Positions 44,700 to 53,606 of a stretch of 64,000 bases of DNA are shown piece by piece (position 1 is the stretch's first letter; each line of letters begins with the position of its first letter). A model generated the notes under the pieces. It ran no database searches. It saw nothing but the letters and a program-made list of their open reading frames with translations, and had not been told where the DNA came from. Position numbers and translations under genes: made by a program. Origin of the DNA: Microcoleus sp. CAWBG506 (GTDB taxonomy: Bacteria > Cyanobacteriota > Cyanobacteriia > Cyanobacteriales > Microcoleaceae); NCBI GenBank assembly GCA_020883125.1, contig JAHREW010000016.1, positions 57,321 through 121,320 of the forward strand, read 5' to 3'.

Positions 44700-45933
44700 G
44701 GGTTGACACTCGCCCGTCCTAGAAGGACGGGGATTCTTCGTTCACAGACCCAACTTGCTCAGACTGGATTACTCCAATCAAAGTAGAGGTCGAATCTCCC
44801 GAAGCGTTGGGGTCTTTGACCCAAGTTCCCACATGCCCTGTGGTACTCAAGGCTAAGCTCAGAATGTTAAGTGCCGCATTCCAGTCTCGGTCTAGAACAA
44901 GCCCACATCGACAAACGTGAGTTCTCGTTGATAGAGACTTTTTCACCACCCTATGACAGCATGAGCATTCTTGGGACGTGCAGGCCGGGTTAACTGCAAC
45001 AGTTATCTTACCTAACTTCTTTCCAAAATACTCTAACCACTTCCTGAACTGATACCAACCTGCATCATTGATAGATTTGGCGAGACAATGATTCTTTACC
45101 AAGTTTTTAATCCTCAAATCGACCTAGGCGACCAAATCGTTAGATTGGATTACGCAACGCGCCACTCTCTTAGCGTGTTCTTCACGTTGCCTACTTATTT
45201 TGAGGTGTACTCGCCCTAGTCTATTAATGGCTTTCTGGCGATTGGCAGAGCCTTTCTTTTTACGAGAAACACCGCGTTGTCTAAACTTCAACCGCTTCTC
45301 GTTGGTTCGATAAAACTTCGGATTAGGTTCGGTTTGACCGTTGCTGTCGGTGTAGAACTCTTTAAGCCCTACATCCAAACCAACAGTTTTACCAGTTGGT
45401 TGAGCAGCTACTGCTTGGTGCTCATTCCTAATCAGAAACTGAACGTAGTAGCCATCAGCCCGACGTACTAACCTGACTCGTTTTATCTGGTCTAACTGGT
45501 AGAAATGTAAGTCCCACGTTCCTTTGAGTTTTAGTCTACCAATGCCTTTCTTGTCGATGAAGCTGATTGTACCTCTGTCCTCGGAAAGCTTCCAGCCTGA
45601 AGTCTTGTACTCAACTGAGCGACAATTCTTCTTGAACTGCGGATCACCTTTCTTTCCAGGAATTGCCTTTTTACAATTCTCGTAAAACCGAGCGATGGCA
45701 GAATAGGCACGCTCAACCGCAACTTGGCAGGCATGAGAGTTCAAGGCATTTACAAAGGGAAACTCTGCCCTCAGCTTAGTGTTATGGCGATATAGTTCCT
45801 TCTGTCCTACACCACGATTATCCATCCAGAATCGGATGCATTTGTTGCGGACAAATTGAGCGGTTCTAATCGCCTCGTCTATCGCCGAATATTGAGTTGT
45901 TTTTCCTTTCGCCTTGAATTCTAAGACAATCAC
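44700..45933 (-). mobile_element. IS200/IS605-type element carrying tnpB, no tnpA
   Basis: A TnpB-only element whose right end is the hairpin CCCGTCCT (44713-44720)/AGGACGGG (44724-44731) followed by GAGTGTCAA on the minus strand, typical of IS200/IS605 ends. No tnpA is nearby. The left end upstream of 45933 is not resolved. The end at ~44700 lies only about 20 bp from the FAD/Rieske gene's ATG. Confidence 0.75.
44719..45933 (-). pseudogene. tnpB: Inactivated TnpB (RNA-guided nuclease of IS605 family)
   Basis: The full reading frame is 404 codons from GTG 45933, interrupted by one in-frame TAG at 45124-45126 (codon 270). N-terminal parts are normal: the OrfB N-terminal domain, then the RuvC-I Asp187 in TVGLDVGLKEF. 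After the stop the frame continues V-D-L-R-I-K-N-L, where family members have tyrosine-Glu-Asp-Leu, so the RuvC-II catalytic Glu also appears lost (Val). The zinc ribbon CTSQECSCCHR...VCRCGL and the RuvC-III Asp in LDRDWNAALNIL remain. Two separate ORFs (44719-45117 and 45124-45933) are therefore pieces of one dead gene. Confidence 0.9.
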
Positions 45934-46365
45934 TTGACGTGGAACAATTCTACGGCAACTATTTTAGCATAAATAAAGTCGGCCACTGAAGAAGGGGCTT
46001 GAATCCCATTTTTTTGGTCAAAATCAATAGGCTCATCGATTTTAGATTGTAGATTTTCCAGGTGGCTAGGATGTTTCCCAAGGCTTGTACCTCAAAAATC
46101 TCAAATCGGCTTTGCGAGCTAAAATTTTTCAGTTTAAGACATGATACAGCAGTTCCCGCTGTTATGAAACACGGTAGGGACACGGCATTGCCGTGTCCCT
46201 ACGAGGATTGAACGATAAGTGGGTGTACCTCATAACAGCGGTTTTTGCTGTATGTGAAGAAATGCGATCGACACATCCCCATTCAGAGTCTTAGCAGCCC
46301 GTACATAAGTTCGATCGCAAATAATCTACACCAGGTATGATATCTTCTGAGGCTGATGTAAAGTT
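45934..46365. other. Intergenic region with nested inverted repeats
   Basis: No gene supported. A nested structure at 46156-46241 has outer arms CCGCTGTTATGA/TCATAACAGCGG (12 bp, exact) and an inner perfect stem GTAGGGACACGGC (46174-46186)/GCCGTGTCCCTAC (46190-46202). The same kind of GGGACAC...GTGTCCC arms recurs at 63181-63328. Confidence 0.6.
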
Positions 46366-46410
46366 ATGTGTAGCCTACATCACCCCTCCCCATCTCAAAT
46401 TAAAAATCCA

Positions 46411-48105
46411 ATGACTGTCAGCCTATTTGGCAAATTGCATCGTCGAGAGTTGATCGAAGCTTTCTTAACTGGCTTAGCCCTTCCTTTTTTGGCTAACAAA
46501 GCAGCCAGTTCTCAAAACTATTCTAGTCTAGAAAAAAGTGCGTTAGCGAAGCCCTCGAAGAGGATCGCCACTAATTCCACCATCCTAGAAAACCAAAAAC
46601 CAGGCACAACCGATTGGGAATTGACAAATCCTGCCATCAAACGAGAAATCGAAGGTTATGCCTCTCTCACCAGCGTGAATCGGGGTGAAGCAATTAAATT
46701 ATTTGTTAATACTAACGATCCTAATTATACCATAGACATATTTCGGATGGGATGGTATAATGGGCTTGGTGGAAGGCGAATGAATGACCAAATTATTCGC
46801 AAGGGAATTAGACAAAATCCGCCACAGGAAGACGAAGCATCGGGACTCATTGAGTGCCATTGGCAAGACCCGTATATTTTGCAAATTCCCGATCGCACAG
46901 ATGAATGGACTAGCGGGATTTATTTAGCCAAGTTGACTGCCAGCAAAACTGGCAAACAAAGTTATATTATTTTTGTAGTCCGGGATGACGAGCGCAAATC
47001 CGCTCTGTTGTTTCAATCCAGCGTTACTACTTTTCAAGCTTACAACAATTGGGGCTACAAATCCCTTTACCGCTGGAACAGTCGCGGCAAACAAGCCTAT
47101 AAAGTTTCATTTAATCGACCCTACGCTATGAGTCCTAATCGCAATGCAGCTTACGGTGTCGGGGCTGGGGAATTTTTAACCAATTTTCAGCCAAAAAGGA
47201 GAACTGCGAGTGCTGGTTGGGAATACAATATGGTGAGGTGGCTAGAAAAAGAAGGGTATGATGTCACTTATGCAACTAATATTGATACCCATTTTAACTC
47301 GCGGCTGCTATTATTTCACCAAGCATTTTTGTCCGTAGGTCATGATGAATATTGGTCGAGGGATATGCGAGAAAATATAGAAAAAGCTAGAGAAAAAGGG
47401 GTTAGTATCGGCTTTTTTGGCTCGAATATTTGCTATTGGCAAATTCGCTTAGAACCCAGCAGAATTACTGGGGAAGTGAATCGAATAGTAGTTGCTTATA
47501 AAGAAATGGCTGATTTAGACCCGATGGGGGGATTGAGTCAGGAATTCGGTGGAGTTAATGTACCTCTAAAAATAGCGGCGGGGGGGGAGTTAAATTACGG
47601 GATTGGCAAAGCAGAACTAGGTGAAACCGCTACTTACAATAAATTGCCGGTACTTGATTCTTTGGTGACAACTCGCTGGCGCGATCGCGCGATCGGGCGG
47701 CCTGAAGATTCTTTAATCGGTGTGATGTACGAAACATTTCAGGTGAATTCCGACATTGTGATTGCTGAAAGTGCCCCGGATTGGCTACTCGAAAAAACTG
47801 ATTTAAAACAGGGTGACAAGTTGCCAGGACTTTTGGGTTATGAAGTCGATCGAATGTTTGGCAATGCCCCGAAAAATATAGTTCGTGTCGCCCATTCTCC
47901 CTATCCTTACGGTGGGGGGACTCGCTATGCTGACATGACTGTTTATAGGGCAGATTCAGGGGCGAAAGTATTTGCTACTGGTTCGATGCAGTGGATCTGG
48001 GGATTGGATGATTATAATGCGCCACAGTTGCGATCGCCTGTTTTGAATAGCGGAGCTCAACAGATAACACGGAATGTTTTGGCAAAGCTTTTATCGAAAA
48101 AATAA
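46411..48105 (+). CDS. N,N-dimethylformamidase beta-subunit-like protein, secreted
   Basis: This 564-residue protein starts at ATG 46411 (ATG 46366 would add 15 residues). It has a signal-like N-terminus (KLHRRELIEAFLTGLALPFL) and then a long domain typical of the N,N-dimethylformamidase large subunit C-terminal family: an early Ig-like sandwich (GYASLTSVNRGEAIKLFVNT) with YTIDIFRMGWYNGLGGRRM, then the hydrolase-like core with SSVTTFQAYNNWGYKSLYRW, YDVTYATNIDTHF and SVGHDEYWSRDMRENIEKAR. The substrate in cyanobacteria is unknown; most homologues are annotated only by this domain. Conserved His/Asp/Glu (GHDEYW) suggest metal or general-base chemistry. No regulatory or partner subunit is adjacent. 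Confidence 0.8.
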   Translation: MTVSLFGKLHRRELIEAFLTGLALPFLANKAASSQNYSSLEKSALAKPSKRIATNSTILENQKPGTTDWELTNPAIKREIEGYASLTSVNRGEAIKLFVNTNDPNYTIDIFRMGWYNGLGGRRMNDQIIRKGIRQNPPQEDEASGLIECHWQDPYILQIPDRTDEWTSGIYLAKLTASKTGKQSYIIFVVRDDERKSALLFQSSVTTFQAYNNWGYKSLYRWNSRGKQAYKVSFNRPYAMSPNRNAAYGVGAGEFLTNFQPKRRTASAGWEYNMVRWLEKEGYDVTYATNIDTHFNSRLLLFHQAFLSVGHDEYWSRDMRENIEKAREKGVSIGFFGSNICYWQIRLEPSRITGEVNRIVVAYKEMADLDPMGGLSQEFGGVNVPLKIAAGGELNYGIGKAELGETATYNKLPVLDSLVTTRWRDRAIGRPEDSLIGVMYETFQVNSDIVIAESAPDWLLEKTDLKQGDKLPGLLGYEVDRMFGNAPKNIVRVAHSPYPYGGGTRYADMTVYRADSGAKVFATGSMQWIWGLDDYNAPQLRSPVLNSGAQQITRNVLAKLLSKK

Positions 48106-48312
48106 GCAAGCAGAATCCCCCCTTGGGGCGAAGGCAGAACAACAGCCCAACCCCAACTCCCTCAAGGGCCCAAGGCAAAGAGAAGAAGGAACAATAGCCA
48201 TTGTATCCAGGAATCTTAATGCTATAATCAGGCAAACATAGTCACGGTTCTCGTTCCTATTAAAAGCTGTGCTGTTCTCAAGGGTTGAAGATCTCAATAA
48301 TCTGCTAAAAAA

Positions 48313-49734
48313 ATGGACTACCAATCCCAGCATACCCGCCATAAAAATAAAATTAAGCCAAGAATCAAGACAGTATTTTTTTACTGTTTAATATTCCTAT
48401 TTTTCTGGTGGAGTACAGCTAATATTGGCACCGTCGCCCAGCCCCAAGTCACAGGTGGACTGAATGGCCAAGAAATGAGAAAAATCCTCGACGAAGGCAA
48501 CCTCGGCGAAGCTGTTACCAGAATCGAAGAAGACTGGGAAGAAGACTATCAAAAATACTTGACAGAAAACTTTGGGGCGAGGTCGAAAACAGCCAAACAA
48601 ATAGCAAACACTCTATCTCGCCTCGCAGTTAAAACCCAGAAAAAACCAGCTTTAATTTATGCGATACCGCGCACAGACCAACTAGAACTAATATTAATCT
48701 TGCCCGATCGCCCGCCCATCCTCCGCAGCGTACCCGAAGCACAACTCAAAAACTTACGGTCAGTAGCCCAAGAATTCAGCAGCGAAATTACCAACCCCAG
48801 AAAAATCAACACTACCAGCTATTTAGAACCAGCCCAAAAACTATATAAATGGATGGTAGCCCCCTTAGAAACAGAGTTAGAAACAGCAAAAATTGAAACC
48901 CTACTATTCTGTGTGGGCGAAGGTTTGCGAACTTTACCCCTAGCAGCAATGCACGACGGACAGCAATTTTTGATCCAAAAATATAGCATCGCCAGGATTC
49001 CAGCCTTCAAATTCACAGACCTTAATTACTCTGACCTCAGAAACACCCAAGTCCTCGCAATGGGGGCGGCAATTTTTTCGGAAACATCCAACAAAGAACC
49101 CCTGCCAGCAGTCCCTTTTGAATTAAGGGCGATCGCCCAACAGTGGCCTGGTCAATCATTTCTCAACGAAGACTTCACCATAGTTAATTTGCAATCTCAG
49201 CGACTGCAAAAAAGATACGGAATTATCCATCTCGCCACCCATGCAGAATTCCGGTCGGGATCTCCCAAAAACTCCTATATTCAATTTTGGGATACTCAAC
49301 TGGGACTGGATCAAATGAGAGATTTAAAATGGAATAATCCGCCCCTAGAACTATTGGTATTAAGTGCCTGTAGAACAGCCATAGGAGACAAAGAAGCAGA
49401 ACTAGGATTTGCTGGGTTAGCGCTGCAATCAGGAGCAAAATCAGCCCTGGCTAGCTTATGGTACGTCAGTGATGCCGGCACCCTAGCGCTAATGACCGAG
49501 TTTTACCAGCAATTAAAAGTCAGCAAACCAAAAGATCCTCCCATCATTAAAGCCGAAGCGATGCGACAAGCACAAATAGCTGCGATCGAAGGTAAAGTAA
49601 CCATCGAAAACGGTCAACTGCGAAGTTCCAGAGGGGAAACATTGTTGTCGTTGTCTATTCCGCAAATCGATAGCAAAAATTTATCCCATCCATACTATTG
49701 GGCCGCTTTCAGCATCATCGGCAGTCCTTGGTGA
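48313..49734 (+). CDS. CHAT-family cysteine protease, membrane-anchored
   Basis: This 473-residue protein has an N-terminal membrane or signal anchor (KTVFFYCLIFLFFWWSTANI) and a C-terminal CHAT (caspase/separase-like) domain from about residue 195. The catalytic dyad looks intact: His310 in IIHLATHAEF and Cys353 in VLSACRTAIGD, with the following GFAGLALQSGAKSALASLWY strand. The region between (about 50-190) is helical and charged with no TPRs. CHAT proteases such as HetF and Craspase cut specific partner proteins on a trigger. The 698-residue protein encoded next is a natural substrate candidate, but no functional evidence is visible. Confidence 0.9.
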   Translation: MDYQSQHTRHKNKIKPRIKTVFFYCLIFLFFWWSTANIGTVAQPQVTGGLNGQEMRKILDEGNLGEAVTRIEEDWEEDYQKYLTENFGARSKTAKQIANTLSRLAVKTQKKPALIYAIPRTDQLELILILPDRPPILRSVPEAQLKNLRSVAQEFSSEITNPRKINTTSYLEPAQKLYKWMVAPLETELETAKIETLLFCVGEGLRTLPLAAMHDGQQFLIQKYSIARIPAFKFTDLNYSDLRNTQVLAMGAAIFSETSNKEPLPAVPFELRAIAQQWPGQSFLNEDFTIVNLQSQRLQKRYGIIHLATHAEFRSGSPKNSYIQFWDTQLGLDQMRDLKWNNPPLELLVLSACRTAIGDKEAELGFAGLALQSGAKSALASLWYVSDAGTLALMTEFYQQLKVSKPKDPPIIKAEAMRQAQIAAIEGKVTIENGQLRSSRGETLLSLSIPQIDSKNLSHPYYWAAFSIIGSPW

Positions 49735-49907
49735 CTGTGCCGATTTGGGATTGTGGATTTGGGATTGGGGATGAAAAGAAGAACCAGCCGTACCGATTTT
49801 GGATTAAAGTGTAAAACATAGATTAAATCAATGCCTGTAGCTGTCGTGAAATAACCCACCGCGAACCTTGAAGGAAGAAAGCGGAGATCTCCAAGGGAAA
49901 AAAAATT

Positions 49908-52004
49908 ATGAAAAAATTAGAGTTTTTGCTACAGAAAGAAGGCGATCGCGCCTGGTTGCCCCTAGAAGCCGCCGACGTGGAAATTCTAGAAGGTAGGTAT
50001 CGCGTCGTAGCGCGGGTGCCACACCCCAACGCCGACATCGAAATTCGCGTTAGCTACACATCAGTAGATCAAGTACCACCACAGCGACAAGTCCAAAGTC
50101 GATCGACTCGCACCAATTCAGAAGGATTAGTAGTCATCATTCCCTACACCAGGCTCAAACCAGGCAAGTGGGAACTTTCCTGCTTAGCAGATCCAGAATC
50201 AAAACCAGCGAAACCTTGGCAATACGGTGTTCAGTTAGAAGTATTGCACGCAGAATCGGAAACCTCCCAACCACTAGAAGCGATCGACCCCACAGAAGAC
50301 AGCAGTTCCCCAATAGACTCAGAACTTGCAGCAGCAGCCGATGTCGCCACACCCACCCCAGAACCAGAACCCGCTAAAATCCACCAATTCCCGATTCCAA
50401 TAGCATCGCAGCCCACATCCCCCTATAACCTGCAAATCATCCTCGATCGAGAAACCTTCGTCACCCAACTAGGTCGCCCCTTAATCATTTCCGGCAAAAT
50501 CGACCTTCCCCAACCCCCCAAAAACCCCAGCAAAACCGCCACACCAATCCCCGAATCCCAAACCGCAGAAATCAAAAAACTCATCGGTTCAGCGCAACTA
50601 CAAATCTACCTACGCGATCCCCAAACCTCACAAGTTCTAGCAGAAATCCAACAGCCGATGCCAGAACAAGAGCCCCCTTGTCTCTTTGGCTGCGTCACCT
50701 ATATTCCAGCCGATTGCAAAAGCCGACTAATTTTAGGAGAAGCAATTCTGAGCATTGACAATGTATCCCTAGCCACCCAATTTTTCACAATTACAGCCCG
50801 TTTAGAACAGCTTCTCGATGTCATCAAAGACGATTTCGGCGCACCACAAACACAGAAACCCGAACCCTCCCTCATCAGCTCAAAACCTACTTCTATTTCA
50901 CCCAATCTCTCTCTCCTCAAACTCGTAGAAAAAACAGCGAATACTTCACTGACACCAGCGGACCAAACCAATGAAAGTTTACCGCCAAAACTCACTAACC
51001 GTCAGGATAAAAGTGCTAGCAAAAAATTAGAATTACCAGGATTTGGTCGAAAAATTCCCGACAGCAACCGAGAAAGACTGCTATCAGAAATTGCCAAGGA
51101 TGGTCAAACCGACCAAACCCCGGACACCGAAACAGCGACTCAACCATCAGAACCGAAATTAGACTCACAAACCCAACCTTCAGAAATCAAACAGGAACTG
51201 GAAAAAGCCGAAATTCCAGCCATCGACCAAAAAGTTGAAAACAGTCCCCAACCAGAAATCACAACATCAGAACCTGAAGCAGCACCCACAAAAGAAGCAT
51301 TTCAAACCTTAAAAGTCCAAAATCGATTTTGGTCGCGACTGAGTTCCTTCGTCACCAGCGGTGAATCCCCGGAATGGCTGAAAGCAACACCCCAGCCACC
51401 TACTCCCGCAACAGTCGCAGCAGAAAATAGCAGGGAAGAAATAGCCATTGTCGAAAACAAAACTCCCACACAACCGCCACCGGAAACCAGCGAATCTAAA
51501 ATTTCCGCACCCCCACCTACAACCTGGGAAGCTAGAGAATTTGTGATTTTTGATGAACCAGCACCCGATCCCCAGAAACAGGCGACAACAAAAGCTACAA
51601 AAGTTGTTGAACCAGAAGTAAATCCCCTAACTCCCTACGTTTTGTCTCCAGACGAGTTAGTACCAATGCCGGTCATCGAACCTCCTAGAGAGATCATCCC
51701 AGGGAAGCTAGTAAAAGTCCGAGTGGAACTACCCGAATTAATGCCACGAATTTTTGTGAAAATTTGGGTGTACGATCGACAAACCTATGTAATTTTAGAC
51801 GGGCCTCGCTGGATTACCGAATTTACAGCTAACGGTTTGGGGAAACTCCAAGCAACGGCAGAGTTAGAAATTCCCTACGGCTGTCTGGAAATCGAATTTG
51901 AGGCGATCGCCGTAGAAATGCAAACTCAGCGGGAAAGCGACAAAATCACGGTTCACCGCCAAGTTTTACCACCATCGGGCCCAACTTTACCCCTGGATGG
52001 TTAA
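49908..52004 (+). CDS. 698-residue protein: beta-rich ends joined by long disordered linker
   Basis: I do not recognise the family. The N-terminal ~115 residues look like a compact beta-sandwich (KKLEFLLQKEGDRAWLPLEA to WELSCLADPESKPAKPWQYG), followed by an acidic/Pro-rich linker, a second beta-rich block (~175-300: YNLQIILDRETFVTQLGRPL, CLFGCVTYIPADCKSRLILG), and then a low-complexity Pro/Thr/Glu/Gln-rich region (~325-580). The C-terminal ~100 residues (PYVLSPDELVPMPVIEPPRE, KLVKVRVELPELMPRIFVKI, YDRQTYVILDGPRWITEF) are a well-packed beta domain. It follows the CHAT protease gene by 173 bp on the same strand and ends two bases from a convergent glycosyltransferase gene. The linker would be a natural cleavage region. 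Confidence 0.75.
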   Translation: MKKLEFLLQKEGDRAWLPLEAADVEILEGRYRVVARVPHPNADIEIRVSYTSVDQVPPQRQVQSRSTRTNSEGLVVIIPYTRLKPGKWELSCLADPESKPAKPWQYGVQLEVLHAESETSQPLEAIDPTEDSSSPIDSELAAAADVATPTPEPEPAKIHQFPIPIASQPTSPYNLQIILDRETFVTQLGRPLIISGKIDLPQPPKNPSKTATPIPESQTAEIKKLIGSAQLQIYLRDPQTSQVLAEIQQPMPEQEPPCLFGCVTYIPADCKSRLILGEAILSIDNVSLATQFFTITARLEQLLDVIKDDFGAPQTQKPEPSLISSKPTSISPNLSLLKLVEKTANTSLTPADQTNESLPPKLTNRQDKSASKKLELPGFGRKIPDSNRERLLSEIAKDGQTDQTPDTETATQPSEPKLDSQTQPSEIKQELEKAEIPAIDQKVENSPQPEITTSEPEAAPTKEAFQTLKVQNRFWSRLSSFVTSGESPEWLKATPQPPTPATVAAENSREEIAIVENKTPTQPPPETSESKISAPPPTTWEAREFVIFDEPAPDPQKQATTKATKVVEPEVNPLTPYVLSPDELVPMPVIEPPREIIPGKLVKVRVELPELMPRIFVKIWVYDRQTYVILDGPRWITEFTANGLGKLQATAELEIPYGCLEIEFEAIAVEMQTQRESDKITVHRQVLPPSGPTLPLDG

Positions 52005-52006
52005 AG

Positions 52007-52951
52007 TTACTTCGCTGTCAATTCGCGAAACTTCTTCTTAAACTTATTCTTATACACATAGATCGATCGCTGCCAATCCTCAAATTGCAGAAACATTTCA
52101 GCGGACAAACCAGTGCGATTCCAGACATCTTCCTGGCATTTGCGGCGACAAAAATTCATCGGTTCCGAGTAAATTTTCGAGGTAGATAAACTTGGTTTTG
52201 GTCCGCACCAGTGAATCACCGTTGCTGCTGTGCGATCGCCCCCTGGTCCATTTTCTGCGATCGGAAATTGCTTCTTGAGCAAATCTTGGTCAAAATCCGG
52301 CATCAACAACTGCATATCGACATTCTGCACCCGCAGCCTCTTTTCCTGGGCTGCCCGGAAAATCATAAAGTTCAAAAAACCCATTTCTCCGTACTTAAAT
52401 ATCCCCGGATGTGCCTGGGTAAAATCTAAAATCTCCACGTATTCCTCCAAGCTAAAAACATTCCGTTTAGCAAAGAAAGTACCCGTGCAGAAATAATTGG
52501 CTCGATATTGTTGCCAGTGAAAATTGGGGAAATACTTCTCGACACCGCCCAGATCAAAGAAAAATTTTGCCACATCGGCATCGGAATTTTCCTGACAAGG
52601 TTGGTCTATAATAAAATCAAATTCCTGAAAGTTAGCAAATTTGAGAACATCGCCCCAAACGATTGTATCTGCATCTAACACCAGAAAATTTGACCAAGGA
52701 CTTTCCCAGAAAGCAATCATCTTAGTTTTGCCCCAGCCAAAACTTCTGTTTCGTAGCACATCGAAATTCACCAAGGTGCGATCGATAACTCTCACTCCAT
52801 AGGACTTTTCTAAAGCACTGACAGAAAATGTGCCGTCAATCAACAGACAAATCGGCACATCTCCCAGAAAATATCTGATACTAGCACAGCAACCTTTAGC
52901 AAACAGATAATCTTGGTCGCAGCAGGCGATAATAATGCCGAAATCTTCCAT
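52007..52951 (-). CDS. Glycosyltransferase (GT-A fold, DxD motif)
   Basis: This 314-residue protein begins GIIIACCDQDYLFAKGCCAS with a GT8-like or nucleotide-diphospho-sugar transferase N-terminus. The metal-binding DxD motif is in FLVLDADTIVWGDVL, and acceptor-side features include FGWGKTKMIAFWESPW and a later VIHWCGPKPSLS motif. It is likely cytoplasmic and transfers a sugar to an unknown acceptor. It ends 2 bp from the convergent 698-residue protein gene, so transcripts may overlap. Confidence 0.8.
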   Translation of the reverse strand: MEDFGIIIACCDQDYLFAKGCCASIRYFLGDVPICLLIDGTFSVSALEKSYGVRVIDRTLVNFDVLRNRSFGWGKTKMIAFWESPWSNFLVLDADTIVWGDVLKFANFQEFDFIIDQPCQENSDADVAKFFFDLGGVEKYFPNFHWQQYRANYFCTGTFFAKRNVFSLEEYVEILDFTQAHPGIFKYGEMGFLNFMIFRAAQEKRLRVQNVDMQLLMPDFDQDLLKKQFPIAENGPGGDRTAATVIHWCGPKPSLSTSKIYSEPMNFCRRKCQEDVWNRTGLSAEMFLQFEDWQRSIYVYKNKFKKKFRELTAK

Positions 52952-53606
52952 AAATCCTCACTCTTGTACTTACGAGGTTGGGCCACAATATAGGTGGTTT
53001 TTCCAGTGCAAACATATTTTGGTCAATCATACTGCAACCTCTGGCTATACATATCAGGCAGGTAGCACAGGATACAAGGGTTCAGTAGCCCAGGAAAAAT
53101 CCACAACAAGGGCGATCGGGCCAGGGGAATTATTAAGATTGCTTATACTGTTGGCAAGTAAAAATAATCTGTTGATAATTCCACAACAGAATCGATCGTA
53201 GAACTCAATCCAAAGCCCCCAGAGGTGCGGGAGATTCGACCCCCACAAAAATAAAAATTTTAGGTGGGAGACACTCCCGCAGATACCTTTGGCAAATATG
53301 AGAAAAAATTGTGTTAAAGTATTGCGATAGAGCAGATTATACTAAATTTCACACAGACATCACAAAATTCATAAGTTGTCAAGTGTGAAATGTAACAAAA
53401 CATTTGCGGATCTATGTGCCTGGAACCCAGGGTTCTCGAATAATTCGAGAAAACAGTCCCCAAGGGAGCTAGCTTTAAATTCAGGTTAAAAACCTTGACA
53501 GATAGGCTCGCAAGCAGTAAAAGATATATTGTGAACAGGCAGAAACCGCAAAAACAAGCAGTTGGGACTTGCTGCTAAAGTTAAATAGAGTGTGATGGTG
53601 TGAGGA
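52952..53606. other. Intergenic region upstream of the porin gene
   Basis: About 655 bp with no supportable gene. TTCTCGAA (53433-53440) and TTCGAGAA (53444-53451) form a tight palindrome in what is likely a long 5' untranslated region. A minus-strand ORF at 53054-53248 lacks a start signal and is not called. Confidence 0.4.

Noticed and set aside
44719..45117. Independent 132-residue zinc-ribbon protein
   Set aside because: It is the C-terminal third of the interrupted TnpB gene, beginning after the in-frame stop.
53054..53248. Minus-strand open frame beginning MWGSNLPHLWG, with a GGTCGAATCTCCCGC segment resembling a tRNA T-arm
   Set aside because: No acceptor stem, anticodon stem or ribosome binding site can be built around it.
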